This document shows, one piece after another, positions 18,062-27,306 of a stretch of DNA of 64,000 nucleotides. Origin of the DNA: a virus. The DNA lies in the IMG/VR virus record IMGVR_UViG_3300007517_000005, positions 1 to 64,000 of that record, one strand, 5' to 3'. The notes under the pieces are model-generated. The model saw only the letters and a list, made by a program, of their open reading frames with translations. It was not told the DNA's origin and did no database searches. How positions within the stretch are numbered: position 1 is the first letter of the stretch; every line of letters begins with the position of its first letter. The position numbers and the translations under genes were made by a program.

Positions 18062-19553
18062 CCCTTAACCTATTCAATCTATCTAATTGGTCATACACTG
18101 CCTGCATGCGAGGTGATGTCTGGAACTTCACACTGGCCGCTGCGTACACCCCCGTGGCCTCTTCCGCTAAGGTAGGCCTCCTTATTGACATATTACTGTT
18201 AGGGTTTATCGTCAGTGCTATAGGCCCATTCACATATGGGTATAGGGAGGCTAGTGATGTACCTACTGAACCAGTCACTCCCTGTGGTAATGAGGTAATC
18301 CCCACACCCACATTAGTACTCCCATTAGGTATTACCTGTATAGCATCCGGCCTTACTTGCGCTATCAGTGCATTACTACCTACTACACCTCTCAATGATT
18401 CAGCTACCTGCATACTAGTACTCCCACTCTCAGAGGATATCAGCACCTCACCAGTAACTGCCTGACCATTAATTGATACTGAGTACTCTATTAAACCATC
18501 AGCATCACCTTCTAAGTACAAGGTATCTACCACATCCTTCTTATCTGGTGCCTTGGCTATCACACCCTTCTCTACTTCCAATAATAGACTGTGGGGGCCA
18601 CTGGGATGTAACTCTTTATAATTACCTACTACCCCATATAGTAAGGAGGGGATACTAGTCTCTAGTACATGACCCCTCCAATTACTTATGGGTGCAGTAT
18701 CGGGTATTAAGTAGAAGTTGAGTATTGCTAGCTCCCTTGTTATTAGTGGGTCTAACCTACGTGGGGCTAATGTTACATAATCTAATCTAACTAAGGCACC
18801 ACCTGGTACACACTCTGGACTAGCTATAACATACCCCCCTCTATTAGGGGATGATAATATATTACCTCCTCCTTTTATTGATAGATTGTTTATAGCCTCA
18901 GATAGCACTAATACTAGTTCAGGTATTGTGTCAGGTACTTCCACAGCTACCTCTAAGGGTACTGGCTGGTACGTTGTCAGTGTATATACAGCCACGCCCC
19001 TGGTATCATTGGGTATGAATATATCATCACTAGATCTCCCATCTACTACTAATCCCGAGAAGTAGAATGTAGGGGTTGAAGGTATAGGTGTACTAGCCCC
19101 CTCAACTAGTAATGTATTTATGTGGTGTAATACTAATCCCCTCAATCTATCTAAATCCTCAATGGCCTGCTTCTCCATATGATCCCCTAGGGGGAGTAAT
19201 TGGATACTAGAGTTTAAGGGGGTGGACTTAATGAAGTAAGAGGCAGTAAGGGCAGCCGCTACACGGTGTATGTCATCCACGTATGGTTGACTTATAGCTA
19301 ACCTCTCCACCTCTTTGTACAACACCTCATACGTTATAGAGCCTGCAGGTATGATGCTATTACTATCCTTATCTACAGTCGTAGCTAGTATTAAAGCTAT
19401 GCGAGGGTAAGCTTGTGTTAGCGCCGCTCTCCTTATTACTTCATCTGTCAAGGATACATCCTTCAAGATGGTACAGGATAACCGCACTGCCTGCACAAAT
19501 GTCTGCCCTTGCACTACCTTCAATACTTCTGGGTGACTGGATAGGGACATCAT
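18042..19553 (-). CDS. Hypothetical virion protein (neck/head-tail region)
   Basis: A 503-residue protein after GGAGAGT-ATG. The N-terminal ~150 residues are helical, followed by beta-rich repeats with GSTNVGVG and SGSTSM stretches and a helical C-terminus. No family recognised. It is packed with head and tail genes, overlapping the next start by about 20 bp, so a structural role is likely. Confidence 0.6.
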   Translation of the reverse strand: MMSLSSHPEVLKVVQGQTFVQAVRLSCTILKDVSLTDEVIRRAALTQAYPRIALILATTVDKDSNSIIPAGSITYEVLYKEVERLAISQPYVDDIHRVAAALTASYFIKSTPLNSSIQLLPLGDHMEKQAIEDLDRLRGLVLHHINTLLVEGASTPIPSTPTFYFSGLVVDGRSSDDIFIPNDTRGVAVYTLTTYQPVPLEVAVEVPDTIPELVLVLSEAINNLSIKGGGNILSSPNRGGYVIASPECVPGGALVRLDYVTLAPRRLDPLITRELAILNFYLIPDTAPISNWRGHVLETSIPSLLYGVVGNYKELHPSGPHSLLLEVEKGVIAKAPDKKDVVDTLYLEGDADGLIEYSVSINGQAVTGEVLISSESGSTSMQVAESLRGVVGSNALIAQVRPDAIQVIPNGSTNVGVGITSLPQGVTGSVGTSLASLYPYVNGPIALTINPNSNMSIRRPTLAEEATGVYAAASVKFQTSPRMQAVYDQLDRLNRLRGGRCGW

Positions 19554-19560
19554 ACTCTCC

Positions 19561-20346
19561 TTACTCTACTTCCAATATTGACTTGATGGCACTATCCTTA
19601 TCCTTATACTCCAATCCCAAGGTAGTAGTTAATGCCTTTAAGGCTGCAACCTTCATAGACCTTAACTCATCCTCGCGCATCTCTTTAGGGGTTGGTGTAT
19701 ATAACACTGTAGGTTGGAGGCCCTCAATTATCGCTACATCAGATGAAGTAGTTGACTCAGCTACTTCCCTGCCGGGAGTGCTAACGACCTCCGCATATAC
19801 AGGGTACTCTTCAGGTCCTGTGGGCTCTACTAATACATCTACATAACTTACATCCTCCATAACAGCACTGGTGGTGGGGGCATTACTTAACCCCGCCCTC
19901 GCTAATGTCTCCAGTATGTGTGGGTTCTCTGTAGGGTCTTCAGGGGGTAGTAGTGCATTGCTCCTAATGGGGGGGGCGGGGTCAGCCACTAGATCCTGGT
20001 AACCACTTCCATACGCATACGCCTCACCTCTATCTTCAGCAGTACCTACCGCCTTATGCCCCTCCATGTACATGAACTCCCTATAGGGGTTAGAGGTTGA
20101 ATCTAAGTATAGTATCTCCTCCCTATCCCTTATAGGGTCTAGAGAGTACCACTCCCCTGTAGTTACCCAATACGATTTATCCTTGTAGTTGTACTGGAAT
20201 GGGGCACGTATTAGTATACGTACCATACCCTTATATACACTACTTACAGCTACTGGCTTTGTTATGGGCCTAGTAGAACCCATATTATTACCAGCAGGGT
20301 CTAACGTACTATGTTGCTGATTATGTCCCGTCAAAGAAGAACTCAT
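19561..20346 (-). CDS. Virion protein with C-terminal HeH/SAP-like motif
   Basis: 261 residues from ATG 20346, chosen because a purine-rich GAGGAAAGGT precedes it; longer starts would overlap the upstream gene more. The final ~35 residues (LRSMKVAALKALTTTLGL, then a DSAIKSIL helix) resemble the small helix-extended-helix/SAP modules often seen in phage head-tail proteins. A family-C repeat (19767-19786) encodes part of the EVVSTPGREVAE linker. Precise role unknown. Confidence 0.65.
   Translation of the reverse strand: MSSSLTGHNQQHSTLDPAGNNMGSTRPITKPVAVSSVYKGMVRILIRAPFQYNYKDKSYWVTTGEWYSLDPIRDREEILYLDSTSNPYREFMYMEGHKAVGTAEDRGEAYAYGSGYQDLVADPAPPIRSNALLPPEDPTENPHILETLARAGLSNAPTTSAVMEDVSYVDVLVEPTGPEEYPVYAEVVSTPGREVAESTTSSDVAIIEGLQPTVLYTPTPKEMREDELRSMKVAALKALTTTLGLEYKDKDSAIKSILEVE
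19767..19786 (-). repeat. Family-C repeat inside a virion gene
   Basis: A 20-bp unit (minus-strand core CACTCCCGGCAGGG) bordered by ACTT and ACCT on the plus strand, in frame with the host gene (24 bp with one border). Confidence 0.75.
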
Positions 20347-21517
20347 ACCTTTCCTCGATAGTTGCTGGTACACCTGCTGCCATCCCACACACTCTCGCGA
20401 GTAAAGTAGGGCACGCATAATATGTCAATCTACCACGTTGTGGCATAGGTAGACAAATACGGGCAGGGCTGAAGGCAGGGGCTAGGTAGATTGGATTCAC
20501 ACGGCCTAGTGATTGGACCTGATCCTTTGTATACCATGAGATGATCTTATCCTGCACTCCCCACTGCCCTGGTGCTAGGTTAGTAGTAATGTAATACTCC
20601 CAGTACCTACCGAACACAGTAGTCCACCCTAGACCAGTCACATCATCACAGTCCACACATGGATCCATTGGGAGTGCTGGTACTAATGGCCGTGTGACGT
20701 AAGCATACGCCTCTCTCAACGTCAATGCAGATGGGAAGTTTACTGCATACCCATTCGTCATTGCAGTAGCATCTGCAGCCGTTGGGTACAGTACTAATGT
20801 TTTCACCTTCTCAATGGGGATAGGTGGGGGGAATGTGCCAGGGGCTGCAATAGTCACCGTATTAGGGCGCAGTACTGCTGATGTCAGACCCTGGCTTGCC
20901 ATGAGGAGGGCAATCTCAGGGCCAGTCATACCCGCTAGTGCATCACTCTGTGGTCTATTATCTTGATCTACTGACTCTGCTATTACAAAGTCTACACCCA
21001 CAATAGGTAGGGGATTACCCATCAATTGAGGGTTCTGCATATCTTGTAAAGCAGTAGTGTACTGGTCATACACCGCTCTCTCTACGGGTGTAGCCACACC
21101 ATTAGCCATACGCTCCCATATCTCATTAATACCACCCGCTGCTGCAACTGCAGCCTCTACTGCCGATGGGAAGAAGTAATCTGCGTATGTATCTCCACCC
21201 GAGGTATACGTGAAGTAATTAGCACCCGCAGCCTCCGCAGCCGCCCTAGATGGGAACTCCGCATAGCGTGGTACAGCGTAGATGTTATAGCATGCACCAT
21301 CCCTTAACATCGCTGGGGGGATGCTGGCGAAGTTCAATGCGCCTCCTAATGGGAATGTGAATCCATCGAACTCTATCGCACCACCTGTGAATGTGACTGT
21401 ACTACCACCTAATGTGGCTACAGGGCGGCGCGTCACCCCTGCTAATACATATGGGACTGCTTGCCCCGGCCTACGCGCACCAGGCAGTACCTGATGTGAA
21501 TTCATTAATCCTGGCAT
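20321..21517 (-). CDS. Capsid-associated protein downstream of the major capsid gene
   Basis: A 398-residue Ala/Pro/Gly-rich protein starting after GGAGATAGATT-ATG, eleven bases after the capsid gene ends. It has a CVDCDD motif and a beta-rich C-terminus but no recognised family. Position suggests a decoration, vertex or head-completion protein. Its last codons overlap the next gene by 26 bp. Confidence 0.6.
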   Translation of the reverse strand: MPGLMNSHQVLPGARRPGQAVPYVLAGVTRRPVATLGGSTVTFTGGAIEFDGFTFPLGGALNFASIPPAMLRDGACYNIYAVPRYAEFPSRAAAEAAGANYFTYTSGGDTYADYFFPSAVEAAVAAAGGINEIWERMANGVATPVERAVYDQYTTALQDMQNPQLMGNPLPIVGVDFVIAESVDQDNRPQSDALAGMTGPEIALLMASQGLTSAVLRPNTVTIAAPGTFPPPIPIEKVKTLVLYPTAADATAMTNGYAVNFPSALTLREAYAYVTRPLVPALPMDPCVDCDDVTGLGWTTVFGRYWEYYITTNLAPGQWGVQDKIISWYTKDQVQSLGRVNPIYLAPAFSPARICLPMPQRGRLTYYACPTLLARVCGMAAGVPATIEERYEFFFDGT

Positions 21518-21527
21518 AATCTATCTC

Positions 21528-22814
21528 CTAGTAAGGCATGAAGTTTAAGTCACCTTGTAGCGAGAGGCGATTATTGATGTCCCCTATAGATGCTACTGTC
21601 ATGTGTACCACACGGTATGGATACGTCAAGTAAGGCATACCTGCATTACCCATTTGTAGGTACATGCCAGGGGCCGCAGGTATATGCGTCTCCATATTAG
21701 TCCTAGACCATATGCCCGGCTTACCATCTGGACTCTCACCAATACAGAACTGTGTACGACCAGGTGCTTGTGCCTCACCCGATGGACTCTTCTCACTAAT
21801 GAACACTACCTTGTTCTTAGGCCAGATACGCTTATTGATGCCATCTACAGGGTCAATGAACTGTGTATCTACTTCACGAATCTGCAACCCTGCAATGGCC
21901 GTAATCATACCATCAGGGCCGAATTGAATGAACTGACTGTACTGACTGGTACCACCTTGTTCAATATTCAATCCACTGCCATTCTGGTACATCATCATCT
22001 GCCCAGTAGACCATCGAGAGATGTTACTAGTTGATAACACAGACCTTAACTCTGGTGACATATACATTGCCGTCAAGTCTGACTTATGTGTCATCTTGAA
22101 CCAGTGCTTGATGGCTTGGATAGTGTATACGTAATCACTGTATGGGTCAGCCCACGAGATACCTACATTCTGGGGGTTGATGGAGTTGGTGTCCTCGAAT
22201 GACCTGAATACACGGGCCTCATTCCTCCCCCCTATACCAGTAGTCACGTTATAACTGAATAGGTTATACGCAGGTATATTACTCGCTACATCTGTAAACA
22301 CTCCAGTCCTAGGGTCTGTATAGCGTATACCACCCAGTAACATACGTGCCCTGAACACATCCCATGTAAGGTTATGCTCCGCTACCATCGTGGCAATCAT
22401 CTTCTGGATCTGCTCACCAGTAGGGTATGGGTCATTACAATTCCTTACCCTGTTATTGATCTCCCCATAACATAGCGATGTACTCTGCCTAATGAATAGA
22501 GGCTGTACATAGAACATCCTCTCCCTACCATAGTTTGGGCCTACTAATACGTCGGGCTTACATGGGAGTACAATTGGGAAGATAGTGTGATTGGGCTCCA
22601 TTGATTGACGCACCACTACAGTCTGTGCTTCAATTGTCTCTACCGGGAATAGCTCCGTCAATGGAGTCACACCTAGCATGGGGATGTATGATTCCGCTAA
22701 CTCTGTGAATACACGCCCCCATTGCGCTTCTGTAGTGCCTGTCGTAACCCATGGAGAGATGTATGGTCCAAAGTTATAAGGCCCGTTAGGTTGTGTCTGT
22801 AATCCTTGTGGCAT
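21528..22814 (-). CDS. Major capsid protein (HK97 fold, gpE-like)
   Basis: A 428-residue protein immediately following the protease/scaffold gene. Layout fits HK97-fold capsid proteins of the phage lambda E-like group: a flexible N-arm, VVVRQSMEPNHTIFPIVLP, a long spine helix around QIQKMIATMVAEHNLTWDVF, and a C-terminal PYRVVHMTVASIGDINNRL strand. There is no evidence for an internal protease-cleaved delta domain. Assembles the icosahedral head. Confidence 0.8.
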   Translation of the reverse strand: MPQGLQTQPNGPYNFGPYISPWVTTGTTEAQWGRVFTELAESYIPMLGVTPLTELFPVETIEAQTVVVRQSMEPNHTIFPIVLPCKPDVLVGPNYGRERMFYVQPLFIRQSTSLCYGEINNRVRNCNDPYPTGEQIQKMIATMVAEHNLTWDVFRARMLLGGIRYTDPRTGVFTDVASNIPAYNLFSYNVTTGIGGRNEARVFRSFEDTNSINPQNVGISWADPYSDYVYTIQAIKHWFKMTHKSDLTAMYMSPELRSVLSTSNISRWSTGQMMMYQNGSGLNIEQGGTSQYSQFIQFGPDGMITAIAGLQIREVDTQFIDPVDGINKRIWPKNKVVFISEKSPSGEAQAPGRTQFCIGESPDGKPGIWSRTNMETHIPAAPGMYLQMGNAGMPYLTYPYRVVHMTVASIGDINNRLSLQGDLNFMPY

Positions 22815-22846
22815 GTTTCCTTTACCTTATATATTGCGTATATTAG

Positions 22847-24088
22847 TTAGATAGATGTCCTAGTAGCCTTCTGGCGATTCTCAGCAGCTACCTTCTTCAA
22901 GTAACCCTCGACACCGCCTTCTTGCTCTGTGGGCATACCTGCTAGGCCTACCTGGTGTGTCACTACTGGTGTTTGTTGTAAGGCACCCACTAATAGGTCT
23001 CTGATACTATCCATTAACGATGTCTCTACTTCCACACCACCCTGAGATAACTTTACTACCTCACCCTTAGACTCCAATGCCTGCCTAATGGCTGCGTAAC
23101 GGTTCACAATTACAGCACTCGCACCCATACTCATTAATTGGTTGACCTCTGCCTCCTGCGCTGCACGTGACGCATGATTGCTATACATCGACGCATTGGT
23201 CTCCGCCTTAGCTAATCTGTCCCTCAACTCCACTAACTCCGCCTTAGCTAATGCACTAACCCTCTCTGTCTCTGCATCCACTACCGCCTTAGCACGAGCT
23301 TCTTCTTCTTTCACACGCTCCTGGTCAGCCTTTACCTTCGCTAAGATAGCTGTTGTGATGGCCTCTACATCCACACCAGGGTGTAAAGTAGATGCCGCTG
23401 ATGCTACTGCTTGGGGGATGTTTGTACTCGGTGTAATCGCATTAATCACTGGTGCTAATTCCACAGGGATTGCCACTTGGGGAATTGCCTCTGGGATACT
23501 TGTCGCTGCACCAGTTGTGGGTGATGCTTGCTCAGGGATAGATTGTCCTGTCATATTGATCTCTCCTTGTATATTCGTGGATAATCTCATCACACTAGTT
23601 ATAACCTCCACAGGGGCGTCACCTTGTGATAGTAACTGGACCTTCTCATCTACACCCCATGGGAGGTATGGTGTATTAGTTAAGGCCACACGACTAATCG
23701 CCATGCCCCTACGCTCACCATTACCCTTATCTAATAGGTTCCTGATGAACTCACCAGATGAGTACTCATACCCCCCTTCTGCCACTATATTGGCTGTGCC
23801 AGGGGCCACATTGAAGTAACCATCTAAGTTATCCCCATTTACCATCAAGTACTTCAAATCACCCCTCTTACGGGCTGAGTCTGTACTATTAGGCTCTTCA
23901 TCTAAATGACCGAAGGTTAAGTGAGTCTCAAATCCCAGCGCCCTTTCATTGAAGTTCGTTATCGCATCAGTGAAGTCCTGGGCAGTGAATGCTACCGTAC
24001 CGTACGTATCATGTTTCCACGATCCTACCTTCGCGATAGGTACCTTCAGTATGTTATGGGAGTTTAACTCCCCCATTGCTTCTACCAT
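22847..24088 (-). CDS. Capsid maturation protease fused to scaffold (Mu gpI-like)
   Basis: A 413-residue protein. The N-terminal ~165 residues (VGSWKHDTYGTVAFTAQDF, ETHLTFGHLDEE, ISRVALTNTPYLPW) match the Mu gpI-type head protease. A Pro/Ala-rich linker follows. Residues ~235-320 form a charged coiled coil (KADQERVKEEEARAKAVVDA) typical of internal scaffolds. The protease probably removes the scaffold before packaging. Start ATG follows GGAGAG by 5 bp. Confidence 0.8.
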   Translation of the reverse strand: MVEAMGELNSHNILKVPIAKVGSWKHDTYGTVAFTAQDFTDAITNFNERALGFETHLTFGHLDEEPNSTDSARKRGDLKYLMVNGDNLDGYFNVAPGTANIVAEGGYEYSSGEFIRNLLDKGNGERRGMAISRVALTNTPYLPWGVDEKVQLLSQGDAPVEVITSVMRLSTNIQGEINMTGQSIPEQASPTTGAATSIPEAIPQVAIPVELAPVINAITPSTNIPQAVASAASTLHPGVDVEAITTAILAKVKADQERVKEEEARAKAVVDAETERVSALAKAELVELRDRLAKAETNASMYSNHASRAAQEAEVNQLMSMGASAVIVNRYAAIRQALESKGEVVKLSQGGVEVETSLMDSIRDLLVGALQQTPVVTHQVGLAGMPTEQEGGVEGYLKKVAAENRQKATRTSI

Positions 24089-24110
24089 TGTACTCTCCGT
24101 ACATTACACT

Positions 24111-24133
24111 CCCCTAGGGTCGCAGCCATGCGG
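24111..24133 (+). repeat. Family-A repeat upstream of the protease gene
   Basis: A 23-bp unit between CACT at 24107 and CACT at 24134; a short CCTTTGCACGGCACT tail repeats part of it. It lies in the divergent gap 24089-24259. Confidence 0.8.
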
Positions 24134-24215
24134 CACTCCTTTGCACGGCACTACATTAGAGTATCACGTGCCCTCTATTTATCTCTCTTACCACACGCTA
24201 AATGCTCTATGTATG

Positions 24216-24221
24216 TATAAT
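24216..24221 (+). promoter_or_regulatory. Likely -10 box (TATAAT) for the SWIM gene
   Basis: A perfect TATAAT lies 38 bp before the ATG at 24260. Transcription from it would begin near 24228, which argues against the earlier GTG at 24224 as start. No clear -35 is seen. Confidence 0.5.
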
Positions 24222-24259
24222 GTGTGGATTGTGCACATATTTATAACTATCAAACAAAC

Positions 24260-24649
24260 ATGAGACAATTACATTGGTACGCTGTCCAATACCACATACT
24301 GCAGAAGGCTATGGCTGGTGTAGTAATAGATGTCCTTGTAGAGCATGCCCCCACCATTGCCTACCGCAAAGCTAAGGGTAAACAACAAATCATCTCACTA
24401 CCACCAGATGATGATATATACCTCTACGTATACAGCAGCATGATAATGGAAGGGTACATCTTAGTGCCCTCCCCAGATAATACAGTACATCTATGCAGTG
24501 GTGGTTCTGCTATATATAATGTCACTGACTCTACCTGCACGTGTCCCGCCTATACCTATAAGGGGATGGCCTGTAAACATATGCAGATGCTTAAAGGTTA
24601 TTCAGTTTATAGGCTTAGAGCTATGGCATTACGTTCTAAAGCTATGTAA
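24260..24649 (+). CDS. SWIM zinc-finger protein, moron-like
   Basis: 129 residues from ATG 24260. The C-terminal third has STCTCPAYTYKGMACKHMQM, the C-x-C...C-x-H pattern of SWIM zinc fingers, which bind DNA or proteins and occur in MuDR transposases, MEKK1 and Swi2/Snf2 proteins. No second domain is recognised. It is a lone plus-strand gene between protease and fibre-like genes, with its own TATAAT, and its end overlaps the minus-strand neighbour by 8 bp. Function unknown. Confidence 0.75.
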   Translation: MRQLHWYAVQYHILQKAMAGVVIDVLVEHAPTIAYRKAKGKQQIISLPPDDDIYLYVYSSMIMEGYILVPSPDNTVHLCSGGSAIYNVTDSTCTCPAYTYKGMACKHMQMLKGYSVYRLRAMALRSKAM

Positions 24650-25748
24650 TGCCCCTATATAATCTACAATCATACACAGAACTATTTAGTACCCTGACCT
24701 CTATACAGTTTAATCCAGGCACTACACCCTTACTCATACCCTGTGGGAACTTGTACTCTGGCGAGTAACTGATATCTACACCTAAGCCAGCCTGTAAGTA
24801 TAAGTAGAATATCATACCAGGGTCTGCACCAGTAATAGTCCCTAACTCACCATCACTCTGGTACGTGTGTAGCTGCATCGTACCATCGAAGGCTATAGGA
24901 TACCATACTGCTGTAGCCCCCGTATTCTTTACTTCATAGTCTACTAATTGTACCGATAACTTACTACTCAATGTTAAAGAGGTACCACTTACAGGGCCCG
25001 TGAATGTAGCACCACTTAATGCAGCTAAGCCCGGCGCTTCTAATAGTACTGTATCCCCTGTCGTCGATAACCTTAATGTGGGGCCGGTGGTAATAGTTCT
25101 ATACTGCAGGATCGTGCCTACCTTCCCATTATATATACCTACACCTACCCCTACATTCACACCACTATTACTCTCTCCAGGGGGTGTACTAGTAATGCCC
25201 ATCACCCTTCCTTTCGTATCAATGGATAGTGTAGGGTTTGTATACGTACCCGCTAACACTCCTGTGGGCTTTAGTAATGGGTTAGGGTATCCTCCTATTA
25301 AATCTCCACCAGCTAACCCTGAAGGGGGCATAGATGTTGGATAATCAGGTATAGATATACCAGGGGTGTGAGTGTGTGAGTCTGGTATTACTGATGGGGA
25401 AGGGTACTGCCCCGATAGATCACCACCTGCTGTACCACGTGGGGGTGCACTATCCCCTTCCATAGAGAACCTCACCCACGTTGGTGCTGTGTCTAGTAAT
25501 ACGAACACCTCGTCTGTGTCTACTTGTCTACACAATTTACCTACATCTGTATTGGTAGAGGTCACCGCCAATCTAGCTAACTTATTAGGGAACACCCACG
25601 CAAATGGGGCATGTACTTCCTTCGGTGGTAAATCCCTATGATTTAATACATCAACACCCTGCGGTAATTCATTAGTAGGGATAGATACCTGTACATCCCT
25701 TACCTCACCCGTAGGTAATGTTACCTTAATAGTTCCTTCTATGATCAT
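24642..25748 (-). CDS. Fibre-like virion protein with Gly-rich repeats
   Basis: A 368-residue protein. Residues ~100-180 contain repeated modules GTAGGDLSGQYPSPSV, GLAGGDLIGGYPNPLL and VLAGTYTNPTLSID, a motif common in tail-fibre and head-fibre proteins. The N-terminal ~90 residues form a beta domain and the C-terminus a compact beta domain. Located next to the portal, so head fibre or neck fibre is as likely as tail fibre. Confidence 0.65.
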   Translation of the reverse strand: MIIEGTIKVTLPTGEVRDVQVSIPTNELPQGVDVLNHRDLPPKEVHAPFAWVFPNKLARLAVTSTNTDVGKLCRQVDTDEVFVLLDTAPTWVRFSMEGDSAPPRGTAGGDLSGQYPSPSVIPDSHTHTPGISIPDYPTSMPPSGLAGGDLIGGYPNPLLKPTGVLAGTYTNPTLSIDTKGRVMGITSTPPGESNSGVNVGVGVGIYNGKVGTILQYRTITTGPTLRLSTTGDTVLLEAPGLAALSGATFTGPVSGTSLTLSSKLSVQLVDYEVKNTGATAVWYPIAFDGTMQLHTYQSDGELGTITGADPGMIFYLYLQAGLGVDISYSPEYKFPQGMSKGVVPGLNCIEVRVLNSSVYDCRLYRGIT

Positions 25749-25796
25749 TTGATAGCCCTCTTAATAGACTGTGTTTGACTTAGGTTTAGATCTCTT

Positions 25797-27221
25797 TTAT
25801 GAGCCTATACTAGGCTTTGTACTATCTACAGTCGGTACCGCTGCTGCTTGTTTACTACGCTTCTTACTCCTGGGGAATGAGAGTAGGTCACGTACATGAT
25901 TATTATCTATATCATCTGAAGAGTCTATGTACCCTTTATCGGTCATCATGGCTATTGCATCTACTAATACCTTAGTCTCACTCCACCTTATTGGTAACTG
26001 CGGTAAGTCCCCGTAATCGTACGCTGCAGGAACAACCCTAGGATCGAAGTTGTACTGTATTAACTGCGCTACTACTGATGATAGGAAGTCCTGCGTAACC
26101 CTCTGATATATGCTCGTTATGAAGTGGTGGTACATCTCCACCTGCCTCTCCGATGACTGCCCTGAACCTAACCCACTATTAGTATCTCTCATTATTAAGT
26201 TGGGTATGTTCAATCCCGTCATCATCTGCAGGTCGCACATATTGATGGCATCCGTAAAGGCAGATGCAAAGTTACTACCGGTAGTCAATGCCTCTAACTT
26301 CACGGGCTGGTCTACACTTAACTGTGTCAACACTAACCCCACTTCACTCCTCATCTCCGATAGTTCCCTCGCTACTACCTCATGGTAGAACATAGGCCTA
26401 TCCTCTGTAGGGTGCTGCTCATCTGATTGCTGTATTGGTACTATCGCATATACTATCGGGGTGCCATACCTATCCAATGCCACCATCATTAGATCTAATA
26501 TAGACCTCTTGAATAAGTGGTACTCAAATACTGCTGTCAACATGGACTCACCCTCTGGGTTATTGCCCATCCCCTCGTGCACTGTGTGGCAGAACTTGCC
26601 CTTATTTAATCTAACCCATCCCCCTACTGTAGATGTATCCATGGGCTTGGGTACCCATATACCTGTCTGATTGAAGTCCATACCTACTGATGTAGTATTA
26701 GGTACTTTCTCCCCATGCGTTAACATACCATTAGCATTTACTACATACCTGACTTCTGTCGGGTGGTACGTTACTACATCAGTTAACCAAGTCTGTGCCT
26801 CAGATCTAGGTCCTATTTTACCACACCATATGGCTTCCCCTAACCCATCCCCCGCCCATAGACTTTGATACGTTAGATCCTTCAACCACTTCTTCACACC
26901 CCCCTTTAAATTAGCTGCTACAAACTCCTCAATCATAGGGTGTGAGTGTGCGAAGGGGCCCGCCATTGCCGCTACAGAAGAAGCAATCATATTCAATGCC
27001 TCTTTAAAGACTGGCTCATTGATCCTAGCGTAATCGTATGCCGCTAATAAACCAGGGTCTCTGCGCCTCCTCGTCTGGAATGTCTCCCCTGTAGATATTA
27101 AAGGGGTCGCGCGCCCCAACATACCCATCTTTCTTGGTTGTCTCCTTATTAGAGCACTAGTCCCCACGGGGGGTAATGTACTCAACCCTGATTCCTTACC
27201 GCCCGTCGGGTGCTGATCCAT
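25797..27221 (-). CDS. Portal protein (Mu gp29-like)
   Basis: About 474 residues; ATG 27221 is 5 bp from GGAG (GTG 27227 is an alternative). The order fits Mu gp29/DUF935-type portals: LISTGETFQTRR, YDYARINEPVFKEAL, GDGLGEAIW, YHPTEVRYV, then GTPIVYAIVP and TGSNFASAFTDAIN in the crown-wing region, and a Ser/Lys-rich tail. Dodecameric portals form the DNA channel of the head. Confidence 0.85.
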   Translation of the reverse strand: MDQHPTGGKESGLSTLPPVGTSALIRRQPRKMGMLGRATPLISTGETFQTRRRRDPGLLAAYDYARINEPVFKEALNMIASSVAAMAGPFAHSHPMIEEFVAANLKGGVKKWLKDLTYQSLWAGDGLGEAIWCGKIGPRSEAQTWLTDVVTYHPTEVRYVVNANGMLTHGEKVPNTTSVGMDFNQTGIWVPKPMDTSTVGGWVRLNKGKFCHTVHEGMGNNPEGESMLTAVFEYHLFKRSILDLMMVALDRYGTPIVYAIVPIQQSDEQHPTEDRPMFYHEVVARELSEMRSEVGLVLTQLSVDQPVKLEALTTGSNFASAFTDAINMCDLQMMTGLNIPNLIMRDTNSGLGSGQSSERQVEMYHHFITSIYQRVTQDFLSSVVAQLIQYNFDPRVVPAAYDYGDLPQLPIRWSETKVLVDAIAMMTDKGYIDSSDDIDNNHVRDLLSFPRSKKRSKQAAAVPTVDSTKPSIGS

Positions 27222-27270
27222 TATCACTCCATATAAACGCCCCCTGTAAAGGCTAGGTTCGCTATGCTAC

Positions 27271-27293
27271 CCCCCAAGGGTCGTAGCCATACG
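27271..27293 (+). repeat. Family-A repeat beside a decayed family-B fragment
   Basis: A 23-bp family-A unit followed by CACT. Directly before it, 27259-27270 is a degenerate family-B fragment (TTCGCTATGCTA). They fill the gap between the portal gene and the chaperone fusion end. Confidence 0.65.
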
Positions 27294-27306
27294 GCACTCA
27301 GCCCTG

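Noticed and set aside
24224-24259. GTG start at 24224 for the SWIM gene
   Set aside because: It overlaps the TATAAT region and would lie upstream of the likely transcription start.
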